Positions 5,694 to 5,924 of a DNA stretch of 5,924 bases are shown in pieces. The notes below the pieces were generated by a model. The model was not told the DNA's origin. It saw only the letters and a program-made list of their open reading frames with translations, and did not search any database. The stretch's first letter is position 1. Each line of letters starts with the position of its first letter. The stretch is from NCBI GenBank assembly GCA_934662525.1, contig CAKUKJ010000168.1:1-5924 (forward strand). Reading direction: 5' to 3'. Both the position numbers and the translations under genes were made by a program. The DNA is from an uncultured Coriobacteriales bacterium. GTDB lineage: Bacteria; Actinomycetota; Coriobacteriia; Coriobacteriales; UMGS124.

Positions 5694-5698
5694 CCTCC
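5694..5698 (-). promoter_or_regulatory. Ribosome binding site of the 660-residue flavoprotein gene
   Basis: GGAGG on the minus strand, preceded by a run of A, lies eight bases before the ATG at 5685. It favours this codon over the in-frame ATG five codons in, at 5673. The core is complementary to the CCTCC in the hairpin just upstream (5710-5735), so that hairpin's 3' arm could in principle mask it. Confidence 0.7.
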
Positions 5699-5709
5699 TT
5701 TTTTGAAAG

Positions 5710-5735
5710 GGGAGGAAGCCGGTCCGCTTCCTCCC
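5710..5735 (-). repeat. Perfect 10-base-pair hairpin between the two minus-strand flavoprotein genes
   Basis: GGGAGGAAGC (5710-5719) and GCTTCCTCCC (5726-5735) pair perfectly around a six-base loop. It lies 18 bases past the stop of the upstream partial gene and 11 bases before the ribosome binding site of the next. On the minus strand it is followed by CCTTTC and an A-run rather than a T-run, so a standard terminator is unlikely. It may be a processing, stability or translational control element within the operon. Confidence 0.55.
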
Positions 5736-5752
5736 GATGTGCCTTGCGGTTT

Positions 5753-5924
5753 CTAGGCGATGCCTGCCAGCTTACAGGCCTCGCGCGCTGCGATGCGGCC
5801 GGAGTTCACGTTGTTGGCGTTGCAAGAGCCGCCGATGTTGATGGTGTAGGTCTCGCGGTACATCTTGCAGCCGTCAGTGCCGATGGCATAGAGGCCCACG
5901 ATGGGCTTGCGGTCGGCGTCGAGC
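5753..5924 (-). CDS. FAD-dependent flavoprotein, C-terminal end (5' partial)
   Basis: The minus-strand frame open from the right edge ends at TAG (5755-5753) and gives 56 residues. They contain GLYAIGTDG, INIGGSCNANNVN and SGRIAAREA, the closing FAD-contact segment of the FAD_binding_2 family. The match to PGGCNGNNVNSGRVAAR of the downstream 660-residue protein is close. The protein ends about ten residues after this segment, so it has no C-terminal FMN domain, unlike its neighbour; whether it has an N-terminal one cannot be seen. It lies 67 bases upstream of the 660-residue gene on the same strand with no promoter recognised between, suggesting an operon of two paralogous flavoproteins. The start and the substrate-binding part are outside the window. 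Confidence 0.85.
   Translation of the reverse strand, partial: LDADRKPIVGLYAIGTDGCKMYRETYTINIGGSCNANNVNSGRIAAREACKLAGIA

Noticed and set aside
1..5924. Mobile elements, CRISPR arrays, tRNA or rRNA genes
   Set aside because: No transposase or integrase motif, no regularly spaced repeats and no recognisable tRNA or rRNA sequence was seen on either strand.

Overview
The window is GC-rich DNA with GC-ending codons. It carries a cluster of secreted, FAD-dependent reductase-like flavoproteins together with one-component regulators. Many paralogous Tat-exported flavoproteins of the fumarate/urocanate-reductase fold, next to their own regulators, are typical of anaerobic gut Actinobacteria of the Coriobacteriia (Eggerthella, Slackia, Adlercreutzia and relatives). 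This placement is inferred from gene content; no rRNA or other taxonomic marker is present.

Layout. (1) Positions 1-589, plus strand: the C-terminal effector domain of a LysR-type regulator whose DNA-binding part lies left of the window. (2) Positions 590-703: a leader region with two small hairpins. (3) Positions 704-2287, plus strand: a complete 527-residue Tat-exported, FAD-only flavoprotein. (4) Positions 2288-2554: a convergent intergenic region with tandem hairpins after the flavoprotein and a candidate terminator for the gene on the other strand. (5) Positions 2555-3382, minus strand: a 275-residue regulator with an XRE helix-turn-helix, a four-cysteine zinc ribbon and a TipAS-like ligand-binding domain. 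(6) Positions 3383-3702: a 320-base gap holding a well-formed promoter with two inverted repeats for that regulator and a long hairpin. (7) Positions 3703-5685, minus strand: a complete 660-residue Tat-exported flavoprotein that joins an FAD domain to a C-terminal FMN-binding domain. (8) Positions 5753-5924, minus strand: the last 56 residues of a third flavoprotein, 67 bases upstream of the 660-residue gene and probably in the same operon.

How they may work together. The flavoproteins would act outside the cytoplasmic membrane, passing electrons from a membrane or cytochrome donor to small organic acceptors or taking them from organic donors. No donor gene is in the window. Both complete flavoproteins lack the Arg-Asp motif at the place where fumarate reductases carry their catalytic arginine, so their substrates are probably not fumarate and cannot be read from the sequence. 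The LysR protein is a plausible local regulator of the 527-residue flavoprotein, and the XRE-TipAS protein may sense a small molecule. Both links rest on gene order only. No mobile element, CRISPR array or RNA gene was seen.
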